DNA of 64,000 nucleotides from Anaerolineae bacterium. GTDB taxonomy: Bacteria > Chloroflexota > Anaerolineae > Promineifilales > Promineifilaceae. A program made the position numbers and the translations under genes. Each line of letters opens with the position of its first letter. The first letter of the stretch is position 1. Location of the stretch: NCBI GenBank assembly GCA_020848035.1, contig JADLAX010000050.1:35055-99054 (forward strand), given 5' to 3'. Below are positions 35,878 through 44,769 of the stretch, piece after piece. Below the pieces are notes generated by a model. That model made no database searches, was not told the origin of the DNA, and saw only the letters and a program-made list of their open reading frames with translations.

Positions 35878-37704
35878 TTATTTTCCTTCCTGCGCCATAA
35901 TCGCTTCCACCACCCAACGCGCCGTCAGCGGCATGCCGTCCAGGTAAGCCAGCGAATGCAGCCGGGCAGCCAGTTCTGGCATCTCGGTTTGCAAAATGTT
36001 GTGCATCTGCCCGTCGCGGTTCAGCTCCACCACGTACACGCGGTCGTGCTGCGCCACAAATTCTTTGACGCTGTCGTTAACCGGCAGCGCCCGCACGCGC
36101 AAGAAGCTCGTCGGCAGCCCGCTGGCCGCCAGACGATCCCGCGCCTCATCCACAGCAAACTTGGTAGTGCCGTAGGCAATAATGCCAACTTTGGCCTCAG
36201 GCACCACGTCCACCACCGGAGCAGGCACCACCTGCCGCGCCGTATCAAACTTGCGCTGCAAGCGGGCCATGTTGTTCACCCAATCTTCGGAGCGTTCGCT
36301 GTAGACCGCTTTTTCGTTGTGGCCGGTGCCACGGGCAAACCAGGCTCCCAGCGGATGTTCGTTGCCGGGCAGCGTGCGGTAACCCACACCATCGCCGTCA
36401 ATGTCCAGGTAGCGGGCAAAGCCCTTCTCCTGCACGTCCTGCGCCGTCAGCACCTTGCCCCGGTTGATGGGTTCTGTCGGAAACTCAAACGGCTCGGACA
36501 TCCAGTTATTCATGCCCAGGTCCAGGTCGCTCAGCACAAACACGGGAGTTTGCAGCTGCTCGGCCAGGTTGAAGGAGGTGGTGCCAAAGTCAAAACATTC
36601 GCGCACGGTGGCGGGCAGCAAAATCACATTTTTGGTGTCGCCGTGGCCCAGGTAATACGTCGAGAGCACGTCGCCCTGGCCGGTGCGGGTGGGCAGACCC
36701 GTGCTTGGCCCCACACGCTGCACATCCCAGATAACGGCCGGAATTTCGGCGAAGTAGCCCAGCCCGGTAAATTCAGCCATCAGCGAGATGCCGGGGCCAG
36801 AGGTGGCGGTGAGGGAGCGCGCCCCGGCCCAGCCCGCGCCGAGGATCATGCCGATGGCGGCCAGCTCATCTTCGGACTGGACCACAGCGTAGGTTCGCTC
36901 GCCCGTTTCGGGGTCGCGGCGCAGCTTGGGCAGATAGTCGTTGAGGGCATCAACAAAGCTGGTAGACGGGGTGATGGGGTACCAGGCGACAAAGGTGGCC
37001 CCGCCGTAGACGCTGCCCAGCGCACCTGCCTCGTTGCCGGTGATCATGATCTGGCCCTCGGTGGCGTTCATTTCCGCCACGCGGTAGGGATCGCGCTTCT
37101 CGATGTTGGCAGCGACCCACTCAAAAGCGGCTTTCACCACGCCCATGTTGGAATCGATGAGCTTGCGACGGCCGTTAAACAGATATTCCAGCGCCTCCTC
37201 AATTTTTTGCAGGGGAATCTCCAGCAGCTGGGCCACTGCACCCACATACACCATGTTGGTGATGTAATCCTTCTGCTTGCCCTTGAAACCGGAGTCGCGC
37301 ACAAACTGGTTCACCGGAATGCCATAGGTGACGATGTCGTCCCGCTGCGGCAGCGAGCGCCAATCCTCGTTGTAGATGCAGATGCCCCCGGGCGGCAAAA
37401 TGCGAATATCCTCGTTCACTGTGGCGGCGTTGAAAGCAATGAGCACTTCAGACGTATGCCGCCGGGCCACGTACCCTTCGTGGCTGACGCGGATGTGGTA
37501 CCAGGTGGGCAGACCTTGAATGTTGGAGGGGAAGATGTTTTTACCGTTGACCGGGATGCCCATTTTGAAGAGCGCCCGCAAAATGGCCAGGTTGGCGGTC
37601 TGGCTGCCGGTGCCGTTGGCGGTGGCGGCCACAATTGAAAAATCGTTTACCACCGACGGCCGTTCCCCAACGGCCGTTTGTGGTGCAATCTGCAATGCTT
37701 CCAT
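35878..37704 (-). CDS. 2-oxoacid:ferredoxin oxidoreductase, alpha subunit (gamma-alpha fusion, pair 2)
   Basis: The 608-residue protein has an N-terminal gamma-like domain (ANGTGSQTANLAILRALFKMG ... PSNIQGLPTWYHIRVS, residues about 20-200), then the alpha domain with GAGWAGARSLTATSGPGISLMAE, VQRVGPSTGLPTRTGQGD and a C-terminal domain (GIIAYGTTKFAVDEARDRL). This is the fused KorA-type organisation. AAGGAG lies 7 bases before ATG 37704. It is co-transcribed with its beta subunit. The neighbouring pair (37845-41279) is a diverged paralogue, so the cell has at least two such enzymes. Confidence 0.92.
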   Translation of the reverse strand: MEALQIAPQTAVGERPSVVNDFSIVAATANGTGSQTANLAILRALFKMGIPVNGKNIFPSNIQGLPTWYHIRVSHEGYVARRHTSEVLIAFNAATVNEDIRILPPGGICIYNEDWRSLPQRDDIVTYGIPVNQFVRDSGFKGKQKDYITNMVYVGAVAQLLEIPLQKIEEALEYLFNGRRKLIDSNMGVVKAAFEWVAANIEKRDPYRVAEMNATEGQIMITGNEAGALGSVYGGATFVAWYPITPSTSFVDALNDYLPKLRRDPETGERTYAVVQSEDELAAIGMILGAGWAGARSLTATSGPGISLMAEFTGLGYFAEIPAVIWDVQRVGPSTGLPTRTGQGDVLSTYYLGHGDTKNVILLPATVRECFDFGTTSFNLAEQLQTPVFVLSDLDLGMNNWMSEPFEFPTEPINRGKVLTAQDVQEKGFARYLDIDGDGVGYRTLPGNEHPLGAWFARGTGHNEKAVYSERSEDWVNNMARLQRKFDTARQVVPAPVVDVVPEAKVGIIAYGTTKFAVDEARDRLAASGLPTSFLRVRALPVNDSVKEFVAQHDRVYVVELNRDGQMHNILQTEMPELAARLHSLAYLDGMPLTARWVVEAIMAQEGK

Positions 37705-37844
37705 AAGAGTCTCCTTGGTTCAGCAAATTGGGAAAAATAAACTCATAAGCGTGAAACCCACACCTATGAGTTCTATTCTTGGTTTTTAGATGCTTCCAAT
37801 CGTTAAGATTGGACCCATCTCAGTCAGTAAATTTTCGACGTCGG

Positions 37845-39365
37845 CTAAGCCAACGCCTCCTTCAAATGATGAACAACATCGCGGAAGGACACAATCCCTT
37901 CGGGCCGATGCTCATCGTCTACTAACGGCAGGTGGCGGAAGCCATGCACGTGCATCTCGTGCAGTGCCTGGGCAATGGGCAGGTGGGCTTTAAGGGCAAT
38001 GGGGTTGGGCGTCATGTAATCGGCAATGACGGCCGTTTCCAAATCCGCCACCAGCCCCACCACGCGATGCAGCACGTCCTGCTCGGTAAAGATGCCCACC
38101 AGCTTGTCCTGCGCATCGGTCACCAGCAAGCAGCCGATGTGATGCAGGTTCATCTGGTGCACCGCCTTCGCCAGCGACGCCGATTGGTCCACGGTGATCG
38201 GCGCATTGGGCGACAGTGCGGCAATGGTATCTTCGATGAGGCGATCTTGAACGGCCGTTGTGATCTCTGGCTCACGCTCAATGTCATCCACATACGCCTC
38301 ATCCACCTCCAGCGAAAGTCGGCCCGTTTGTTTAGACTCAATCCGCTTTTCCGCTTTGGCCGTCACCGTCCACACATCGGCCGATTCGTACAGCTGGCGC
38401 AGCTCGCCCACACCTTTAGCCTGCTGTGCCGCGGCAATCTGGCCCATCAACCCATCGGTGTAGGTCTGCTTCTCCACCCGGCGAATCACGCCCATCGGCG
38501 CGGGAAACTCCGGATACTCCATGCTGGCCAGGATAAACGCCAGCTGCGTTGAGGTCTCATCGTGCACCAGCAGGTCGGCTTCTGTGACGCCGTTGCCCAA
38601 CTGCACCACTTCGGGCCGGAAACCGTTCAGGCGAATGCCTTTATCCAGGTCCTTGCCAAAAATCATCGGCTTGCCGTGTTCCAGGTACAGGATATTTTCG
38701 TCGCGCACGCGCCGGTCGTCCAGCCCTACCCACTCGGTCGGGTTGAAGATGACGCAGTTCTGGTAAATCTCCACAAAAGAGACGCCCTTGTGCTGCGACG
38801 CCGCCAGCAGGGTGTCGCCCAGGTGCTGGGTGTGGGCATCAATGGAACGAGCGATGAAGGTGGCTTCGGCAGCCATAGCCAGGGCGATCGGGTTCAGCGG
38901 CTGCTCCAACGAACCCATCGGCGAGGACTTGGTTTTGGTCCCCGGGCGCGACGTGGGCGAATACTGCCCTTTGGTCAGGCCGTAGATGCGGTTGTTGAAC
39001 AGCAAAATGTTCAGGTTTATGTTGCGGCGAATGGCGTGAATGAGGTGGTTGCCACCGATCGACAGCCCATCGCCGTCGCCGGTGACCACCCAGACGCTGA
39101 GCTCCGGGTTGGCAATGGCCAGGCCGGTGGCCAGCGTAGGAGCCCGGCCGTGGATGCTGTGGATGCCGTAGGTATTCATGTAATACGGGAAGCGGCTGGA
39201 GCAGCCGATGCCAGAAATGAACACGATATTTTCTTTGGGCACGCCGATGTCGGGCAGGGTTTTCTGGACCGAGGCCAGGATGGCGTAATCGCCGCAGCCG
39301 GGGCACCAGCGCACGGTCTGGTCAGAGACAAAATCTTTGCGGTTTAGGGTAAGAGGAATGCTCAT
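37845..39365 (-). CDS. 2-oxoacid:ferredoxin oxidoreductase beta subunit fused to two CBS domains (pair 1)
   Basis: In this 506-residue protein the beta part (residues about 1-350) has VRWCPGCGDYAIL, FISGIGCSSRFPYY, HGRAPTLATGL, GDGDGLSIGGNHL...N-N-RIYGLTKGQYSPT and a distal Cys region (EIYQNCVIFNP). A linker follows, then a pair of CBS domains (about 380-506) with MNLHHIGCLLVTDAQDKLVGIFTEQDVL and MHVHGFRHLPLVDDEHRPEGIVSFRDVV. CBS pairs bind adenine nucleotides, so the enzyme may be sensitive to energy charge. The first domain is preceded by ITVDQSASLAKAV. A separate CBS gene lies in the same operon at 41339. Confidence 0.9.
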   Translation of the reverse strand: MSIPLTLNRKDFVSDQTVRWCPGCGDYAILASVQKTLPDIGVPKENIVFISGIGCSSRFPYYMNTYGIHSIHGRAPTLATGLAIANPELSVWVVTGDGDGLSIGGNHLIHAIRRNINLNILLFNNRIYGLTKGQYSPTSRPGTKTKSSPMGSLEQPLNPIALAMAAEATFIARSIDAHTQHLGDTLLAASQHKGVSFVEIYQNCVIFNPTEWVGLDDRRVRDENILYLEHGKPMIFGKDLDKGIRLNGFRPEVVQLGNGVTEADLLVHDETSTQLAFILASMEYPEFPAPMGVIRRVEKQTYTDGLMGQIAAAQQAKGVGELRQLYESADVWTVTAKAEKRIESKQTGRLSLEVDEAYVDDIEREPEITTAVQDRLIEDTIAALSPNAPITVDQSASLAKAVHQMNLHHIGCLLVTDAQDKLVGIFTEQDVLHRVVGLVADLETAVIADYMTPNPIALKAHLPIAQALHEMHVHGFRHLPLVDDEHRPEGIVSFRDVVHHLKEALA

Positions 39366-39425
39366 CATTTTCTCCAGATGTTGGTCGCAGAGACGTGGCA
39401 ATGCAACGTCTCTACAGCAACGTCT

Positions 39426-41279
39426 CTACGCAAGCAGCTGCTCAATTTTGTCGGTGATTTCGCTGATTTTGAACGGCCGTGCATGCATCTTGGGGAACGA
39501 TTGGATGTTCAGGGCAAAACGGCCGCGCAGCAAAAAGGCCAGCTGGCCCCCGTTGAGCTCGGGCACAACGACCTGCTTGTAGCGGCTCAAAATGTCGCGC
39601 AGGTTGCGCGGCAGCGGATTGAGGTAGCGCAAATGGGCATGGGCCACGGAACGGCCGTCCCGCTGCGCCTGGGTTACCGCCGACCGTACCGAGCCAAACG
39701 TACCGCCCCAGCTGAGCAGCAGCAGATCGCCGCTGTTGGGGCCAAACACCTCCTGCTCCGGCAAAAAGTCGGCCAGGCGAGCAATCTTCTCGGCCCGGTC
39801 AGCCACCATTTGCTGGTGGTGGGCTGGTTCGTAGGAAACATTGCCGGTGACCGGCGCCTTACTCAGGCCACCGATGCGATGTTCCAAACCGGCCGTGCCG
39901 GGAATAGCCCAGGGCCGTGCCAGCGTCACGTCGTCACGCAGGTAGGGCAGGAACGGCTCGTCGCTGTTGTGCTCCCGCGCCGCCGGGTGCACCACGGGAA
40001 TCGGCGCAATGTCGTCCGGGTTGGGCACCAGCCACGGCTCGGAGCTGTTGGCCAGGAAGCCGTCGGACAAAATCATGACCGGCGTGGTGGCGCGCACTGC
40101 CAGCCGGGCGGCTTCGATGGCCATGTTGAAGCAGTCGGCCGGGCTTTGTGGGGCAATTACCACAATCGGGCTTTCGCCGTTACGGCCGAACAGCGCCTGG
40201 AGCAAGTCGGCCTGTTCGGTTTTGGTGGGCAGGCCGGTGCTGGGGCCGCCGCGCTGCACGTTAACAATCACCATCGGCAGCTCCAGGGCGATGGCCAGCC
40301 CCATGCCTTCGCTTTTCAGGGCCACGCCGGGGCCGCTGGTGCCGGTGACGGCAAAGGCACCGCCAAACGCCGCGCCGATAATCGAGCCCATCGCCGCAAT
40401 TTCATCCTCCGCCTGGAAGGTGCGCACGTCAAAATGGCGCAGCGCCGCCAGGGCGTGCAAAATGTCGCTGGCGGGGGTGATGGGGTAGGTGCCATAGAAG
40501 AGCGGTTTGCCCATTTTGTAAGCGGCCGTTACCAACCCCATCGCCATCGCCTCATTGCCGGTCACTTTGCGGTAGGTACCGGGCGGCAGTTCGGCCGGGC
40601 GAATGCGGTAGCGCTGCTGGAAGGTGCGGGTGGTATCGCCAAAAAAGTAGCCCGCCTGCAGCGCCCTGGTGTTGGCCGCGATGAAGTCGGGCCGTTTGGC
40701 AAACTTTTTCTGGATCCAGTCGAGTGTGGTTTCCATCGGCCGATCAAACATCCAGAAGGCAATGCCCAGGGCAAAAAAGTTCTGCGAACGATCTTTGTCT
40801 TTGGTAGACAGCGACTCGATATCCTTGAGCGCTTCCCGGTTCATCGTGGTGAGCGGCACTTCGATGATGTGGTAGCCGCGCAGGGTGCCATCTTCCAGCG
40901 GGCTTTCTTCGTAGCCAGCCTTGCGCAGGTTTGTCTGGTTAAAGGCGTCGGTGTTGATGATGATGGTGCCGCCGGGTTCCAGCTCGCGCAGGCTGGCCTT
41001 GAGCGCGGCGGGGTTCATGGCCACCAGCACCTGCGGCGAGTCGCCGGGGGTGAGGATGTCCCGGTTGGAAAAGTTCACCTGGAAGCCGCTGACGCCCGCC
41101 AGGGTCCCGGCCGGGGCGCGAATTTCGGCGGGAAAGTCGGGCATGGTGCTGATGTCGTTGCCTAAAACGGCCGATGTGTTGGTGAATTGGGTGCCGGTCA
41201 GCTGCATCCCGTCGCCAGAATCCCCGGCAAAACGAATCACAATTGAATCTAGCTCTTTGAAGGGTGTTTCTTCACTCAT
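39426..41279 (-). CDS. 2-oxoacid:ferredoxin oxidoreductase, alpha subunit (gamma-alpha fusion, pair 1)
   Basis: The 617-residue protein starts MSEETPFKELDSIVIRFAGD. The gamma domain has GDSGDGMQLTGTQFT and DFPAEIRAPAGTLAGVSGFQVNF. The alpha domain has GNEAMAMGLVTAAYKMGKPLFYGTYPITPASDI, EDEIAAMGSIIGAAFGGAFAVTGTSGPG and VNVQRGGPSTGLPTKTEQAD. This set is typical of KorA, so 2-oxoglutarate is a likely substrate, though not certain. AGGAG lies 9 bases upstream. No separate delta (ferredoxin) subunit is present, so a free ferredoxin would be the acceptor. Confidence 0.92.
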   Translation of the reverse strand: MSEETPFKELDSIVIRFAGDSGDGMQLTGTQFTNTSAVLGNDISTMPDFPAEIRAPAGTLAGVSGFQVNFSNRDILTPGDSPQVLVAMNPAALKASLRELEPGGTIIINTDAFNQTNLRKAGYEESPLEDGTLRGYHIIEVPLTTMNREALKDIESLSTKDKDRSQNFFALGIAFWMFDRPMETTLDWIQKKFAKRPDFIAANTRALQAGYFFGDTTRTFQQRYRIRPAELPPGTYRKVTGNEAMAMGLVTAAYKMGKPLFYGTYPITPASDILHALAALRHFDVRTFQAEDEIAAMGSIIGAAFGGAFAVTGTSGPGVALKSEGMGLAIALELPMVIVNVQRGGPSTGLPTKTEQADLLQALFGRNGESPIVVIAPQSPADCFNMAIEAARLAVRATTPVMILSDGFLANSSEPWLVPNPDDIAPIPVVHPAAREHNSDEPFLPYLRDDVTLARPWAIPGTAGLEHRIGGLSKAPVTGNVSYEPAHHQQMVADRAEKIARLADFLPEQEVFGPNSGDLLLLSWGGTFGSVRSAVTQAQRDGRSVAHAHLRYLNPLPRNLRDILSRYKQVVVPELNGGQLAFLLRGRFALNIQSFPKMHARPFKISEITDKIEQLLA

Positions 41280-41338
41280 GGCAAATCTCCTGAAAGACCG
41301 TAATCGGTTAGCGGAAAATTCGGCTTACCGATAACCAT

Positions 41339-41806
41339 TCATCCGCCTTCTTGCTTTTGCGGGAACTGGTCCGGGCGCGGCGGGCGGTTGAGCACTTCAA
41401 CGGGATAGCGGGCGGCCAGGTAGCTGATGACCGCCTGGTGGGTCATGTTACCCAGAATCTGACCGCTGCGGCTCACGACGGGCAGGTTGCGGAACTTCTT
41501 TTCGTCCATCAGCCAGAGGGCATCGGCGGCGGAGCTGTCTGGGGCAACGGTGATGGGGTTGGCGGTCATGATGTCGTCGACGGGCACGTCCAGCTTTTCC
41601 GGCGTGGTGGCCACTTTGGTCAGCACGTCCCGCTCGGTGAAGATGCCCGTCAGGCTGCCGTCGCGGGTAACGAGGCAGACGTTGGTTTTGTTTTGCCGCA
41701 TGGCGGTGAGGGCGTCACGTACGGCCGTTCCGCTGGCAATCTGGCAAAATCCCGATAAATCCAGATGGGACACGCGCTCATTTCTCAATTCTTCTTTCAA
41801 ACTCAT
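41339..41806 (-). CDS. CBS-domain protein
   Basis: In this 155-residue protein the two CBS motifs fill residues about 15-130 (SGTAVRDALTAMRQNKTNVCLVTRDGSLTGIFTERDVL and DIMTANPITVAPDSSAADALWLMDEKKFRNLPVVSRSGQILG). It resembles the CBS tail of the beta subunit gene downstream, so one may derive from the other. AGGAGG lies 7 bases upstream of ATG 41806. It is the second gene of the oxidoreductase locus, presumably a nucleotide-sensing regulatory subunit. Confidence 0.9.
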   Translation of the reverse strand: MSLKEELRNERVSHLDLSGFCQIASGTAVRDALTAMRQNKTNVCLVTRDGSLTGIFTERDVLTKVATTPEKLDVPVDDIMTANPITVAPDSSAADALWLMDEKKFRNLPVVSRSGQILGNMTHQAVISYLAARYPVEVLNRPPRPDQFPQKQEGG

Positions 41807-41900
41807 CGACCAAACCTCCTTGGTCCTGGGGCACCACTTGCCAACCTTACCGTGCCCGGGTTAATCCATTTCTTAAAACAATGTGTCTGCTCACCATTAA

Positions 41901-42590
41901 CTAACCTGGCCCAGAGCCGTTGGCCCCGGTTGCCAGTTCTGGCAGCAGAGCAAAATGGGTTTTTAGCAGCGTCAAGCCTGCGGCAAACTCATTGGCCACA
42001 ATGGCCTGCACAATTTTTTCGTGGTACTCCCACACTTCCAGCCAGTAGGCATAGGGGGCAAAACGGGTCAGCTCGCTGGCTTCGTAGGCGTCCCAGTAGG
42101 CGGCGAGCATGCCCTGGACAAACGGGTTTTCCAGTCGGCAAAAAATGCCGAGGTGCAGCTGGCGGTGTTCTTCGTTGGGCACGTGAATCGGGCTGCCCTT
42201 CAGCTTGCCCCAGGCCCGCTCCACCAGCAGCTGCAAATAGGTTTTATCTTCGGGGGTAAGGCCGCGGACGGCCGTATCCCAAAAATCGATCTCAATCGCC
42301 TGGCGCAAATCGCTGAACTGCTTGAACTGCGCCTCGCCGGTGCCCAGGCCAAACAGCACGCCAGACAGCACCGCCTGGGAAAAATCAAACGGTTCGCGCA
42401 CAATGCCGACACGCGGCCGGACGGAAACCAGCCCCAGCCCCCGGGCAATCTCCAGCTGTTCACGCAGCTTGCCCACGCTGACACCCAGCTCTTTGCCAAT
42501 CTGGTTGAGCGTGGGGAGTCGTTCACCAGGGGCAACCTGGCTGTCGACCAGATAACGGAGGAAGGCGGAGTCTAGTTTATTGAGCTGCAT
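41901..42590 (-). CDS. GntR/FadR-family transcriptional regulator
   Basis: The 229-residue regulator has an N-terminal winged helix (GERLPTLNQIGKELGVSVGKLREQLEIARGLGLVSVRPRVGIV, residues about 22-65) and a C-terminal FCD helical domain (residues about 85-215) with histidines (EEHRQLHLGIFCRL, YHEKIVQAIV) that bind metal or acid ligands. It lies first in the oxidoreductase locus on the same strand and probably controls it in response to a carboxylate. Confidence 0.88.
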   Translation of the reverse strand: MQLNKLDSAFLRYLVDSQVAPGERLPTLNQIGKELGVSVGKLREQLEIARGLGLVSVRPRVGIVREPFDFSQAVLSGVLFGLGTGEAQFKQFSDLRQAIEIDFWDTAVRGLTPEDKTYLQLLVERAWGKLKGSPIHVPNEEHRQLHLGIFCRLENPFVQGMLAAYWDAYEASELTRFAPYAYWLEVWEYHEKIVQAIVANEFAAGLTLLKTHFALLPELATGANGSGPG

Positions 42591-43010
42591 GGGGGGAACG
42601 GCCGTAACCAGCCAGACGTGGGGCCGCAGGAGGTAAGTTCAACGGCTAGAAGTAGTGGGAAATAACGCCTTATCATCCAAATGATCCAATAAATCAAATT
42701 AATCAGATGTTTGAGCATCTTACCATATTAAAAAGGCAATTTCAATACCGAAAAGCCGCCTCTTTTGCTAAACTTACGCTTTGTTGTGGAGAGAAAAACA
42801 TCCACAGATTTCGCAGATGACACAGATTTGTTTTTACAGGGCAAACGCGCTGGCGTCACCTGGGAATGAATTCCCAGACTGAGCAAAAAAACGTGCTTAA
42901 GCACGTTGCGGCGACATTTCCCAACCCGCATTAACGGGTTTTGGGTCTCAGATGCCGGTTTCAACCGGTATCGTGTGAAATCTGGGCATGGATTCCTAAA
43001 GGAGTTTGTT
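42591..43010. other. Intergenic region upstream of the HAD gene
   Basis: A 420-bp gap with no gene. Its second half holds a run of four palindromes at 42842-42970 (listed separately). The first half is AT-rich (regulator promoter on the minus strand), and 42800-42830 carries a CGCAGATGACACAGATT repeat. Confidence 0.5.
42842..42970. repeat. Structured repeat of four successive palindromes
   Basis: Four short hairpins follow each other: CTGGGAATGAATTCCCAG (42860-42877), ACGTGCTTAAGCACGT (42891-42906), AACCCGCATTAACGGGTT (42923-42940) and TGCCGGTTTCAACCGGTA (42953-42970). All fold on either strand. The layout resembles a mobile multi-hairpin repeat or a structured RNA. Transcribed on the plus strand, it would be the 5' leader of the HAD gene that starts at 43011. 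Confidence 0.7.
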
Positions 43011-43751
43011 TTGGCTGTTGAGACGGTGGTTTTTGATTTAGGCGGGACGCTGATTGAGTATGCCGGGACGTATGCGACCTGGCCGGAGCTGGAGACGCCA
43101 GGGTTTTTGGCGGCGTATGGGGTGCTGGGGCAAAACGGCCGTTCCCTTCCCCCATTTGAGCAATTTTGCCAGGCCGGGTTTAACCACCTGCCCCGCATGT
43201 GGCGCGCCGCCACGCGGCGAGAGGCCAATTTGCAGGTGCACGGGCTGCTGGCCGCCGCCTGGGCCGAGCTGGGCATCAATCACTTCAGCGACGACGATTT
43301 GCTGGCGGCAGCGCTGGCGTACGGCGAAGCAATCCAGCAGCAGGCGTTTGTGATCGAGGGGGCAGTGGCGGCGGTAACGGCCGTTAAAGCCGCCGGTTAC
43401 AAAGTGGGTTTGGTCTCCAACACGATGTTCCCCGGCACCATGCACCAGGCGGACATGGCCCGCTTTGGCCTGCTGGACCATTTTGACGCCACCGTCTTTT
43501 CGGCCGACGTGAACAAGTGGAAGCCGAATGCGGACCCGTTTTTGCATGTGTTGGAAGAATTGGGCGTGGGGGCGGAAACGGCCGTGTACGTCGGTGACGA
43601 TCCGGCCAGCGACATGGTCGGCGGGCGCGCCGCCGGGATGCGCACCATCTACTTCCCCTCCAGCCCCCGCTTTCATCTGCCCGATGGCCTCCAGCCAGAT
43701 GGCCAAATTAGCAGCCTGGCCGAACTGCTGCCGCTGTTGGCATCCTGGTAA
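43011..43751 (+). CDS. HAD-superfamily hydrolase
   Basis: The 246-residue protein has motif I VFDLGGTLIE, with G in place of the second Asp as in several HAD subfamilies, motif II LVSNTMFP and motif IV VGDDPASDMVGGRAAGM. It is a Rossmann-like phosphatase of unknown substrate. TTG 43011 is chosen as start because AAAGGAG lies 6 bases before it; the longer frame from 42906 begins inside the palindrome run. A downstream low-complexity inverted repeat separates it from the TPR gene. Confidence 0.85.
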   Translation: MAVETVVFDLGGTLIEYAGTYATWPELETPGFLAAYGVLGQNGRSLPPFEQFCQAGFNHLPRMWRAATRREANLQVHGLLAAAWAELGINHFSDDDLLAAALAYGEAIQQQAFVIEGAVAAVTAVKAAGYKVGLVSNTMFPGTMHQADMARFGLLDHFDATVFSADVNKWKPNADPFLHVLEELGVGAETAVYVGDDPASDMVGGRAAGMRTIYFPSSPRFHLPDGLQPDGQISSLAELLPLLASW

Positions 43752-43825
43752 TTACCCAATTACCAAATTACTCAATTACGCTTCGTCGTTAGGTAATTGA
43801 GTAACTGGGTAATTGAGTAATTTGC
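43749..43825. repeat. Inverted low-complexity repeat of CCAATTAC/GTAATTGG units
   Basis: The first arm is made of ACCCAATTACC/AAATTACTCAATTAC units and the second of GGTAATTGAGTAACTGGG units, so the whole can fold into an AT-rich hairpin. The same units occur in frame inside rarA at 3611-3653. Confidence 0.75.
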
Positions 43826-43838
43826 TATACTACTCATC

Positions 43839-44330
43839 ATGGCTAGCGAAGAAGAAATCACCCGCGAAAAAGCAATGGTGTTGTTTGACCAGGCGTACCG
43901 CAAGCAGATGGACGGCGAGTTTGGCGACGCCATTGTGCTGTACAAGCGCTCTATCCGCACCTTCCCCACGGCCGAAGCGTATACCTTCCTTGGCTGGACC
44001 TACAGCCTGATGGGCCGCACGGACGAGGCGATTGCCATGTGCCAGCAGGCCATCGCCACGGACCCCAGCTACGGCAACCCGTACAACGACATCGGTGCGT
44101 ACCTGATTGATGAGGAAAAGTGGGAAGAGGCAATCCCCTGGCTGCAAAAAGCCACCATCGCCCCGCGCTACGAAACGCGCCAGTTTGCGTACATGAATCT
44201 GGGCCGGGCTTATCAAAATTTGGGCCAATACGAGACCGCCAAGCAGCATTTTGAGCAAGCTCTGGTTGAAGAACCGTTTTATTTGCCCGCCCACTGGGCG
44301 CTCACGGCGCTGCTGGGCAAAATGAATTGA
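43839..44330 (+). CDS. Tetratricopeptide repeat (TPR) protein
   Basis: The 163-residue soluble protein starts MASEEEITREKAMVLFDQ and has four TPR units (YRKQMDGEFGDAIVLYKRSIRTFP; YTFLGWTYSLMGRTDEAIAMCQQAIATDP; YNDIGAYLIDEEKWEEAIPWLQKAT; YMNLGRAYQNLGQYETAKQHFEQAL). The A-G-Y-A spacing is regular. It would be a protein-protein adaptor. The function is not otherwise clear. Confidence 0.88.
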   Translation: MASEEEITREKAMVLFDQAYRKQMDGEFGDAIVLYKRSIRTFPTAEAYTFLGWTYSLMGRTDEAIAMCQQAIATDPSYGNPYNDIGAYLIDEEKWEEAIPWLQKATIAPRYETRQFAYMNLGRAYQNLGQYETAKQHFEQALVEEPFYLPAHWALTALLGKMN

Positions 44331-44337
44331 GGATTTT

Positions 44338-44386
44338 GCCGGAAACTTCTCAAGTGATAGCTTCCATGAGAACAATTTTCGGGAAA
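44338..44386. repeat. Decayed inverted repeat of the TTTCCGGGAAA family
   Basis: GCCGGAAACTTCTC...TTTTCGGGAAATAAC is an imperfect version of the inverted repeats at 23193-23253 and 32225-32282. Confidence 0.4.
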
Positions 44387-44439
44387 TAACGGCGGCACCA
44401 AATCTTTTTGATTCACTAAATCGTGTCAGAGACAGGCAA

Positions 44440-44622
44440 ATGAACAAAAATATCAGAAATGCGCTGGTAGGATTACTTGTATTTCTTGGTCTCTTTGCCT
44501 GCGGCATCCTTATCGAAGTAAAGGTTTTTGAGGAATCGCTCTGCTTCGCCGTTTTAGGCGTAATTATGACACTCGGTTCTTTAGCATTTTGGGAACTCGT
44601 CAGTGACGGTGGGAAAAAATAG
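44440..44622 (+). CDS. Small hypothetical membrane protein
   Basis: The 60-residue protein has two membrane helices (residues about 7-26 and 32-52) and starts MNKNIRNALVGLLVF. AGAGACAGGCAA just upstream offers only a weak ribosome binding site. The reading frame is AT-rich compared with the surroundings. No family recognised. Confidence 0.5.
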   Translation: MNKNIRNALVGLLVFLGLFACGILIEVKVFEESLCFAVLGVIMTLGSLAFWELVSDGGKK

Positions 44623-44769
44623 GCATCTGCCTCGCTGCTTTCGCTTCTTCGTAACCGGTTGGCACCCACAAAGACAACAACGAATTTGAGTAAGAAACGA
44701 ATGGGGAACCCACCTGAAATAGGCAAGATTTTTCAATTTCATCACATCACCCATCACGTCGTGTCGTAG

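Noticed and set aside
35875..37638. A 587-codon plus-strand ORF antisense to the oxidoreductase alpha gene (likewise 17100-18860 and 39378-41165)
   Set aside because: These are shadow frames of GC-rich genes: low-complexity, His/Arg/Gly-rich translations with no domain, while the opposite strand encodes clear families.
42842..43010. A known riboswitch upstream of the HAD gene
   Set aside because: The palindromes do not match any riboswitch consensus I can recall, so I list them as a repeat only.
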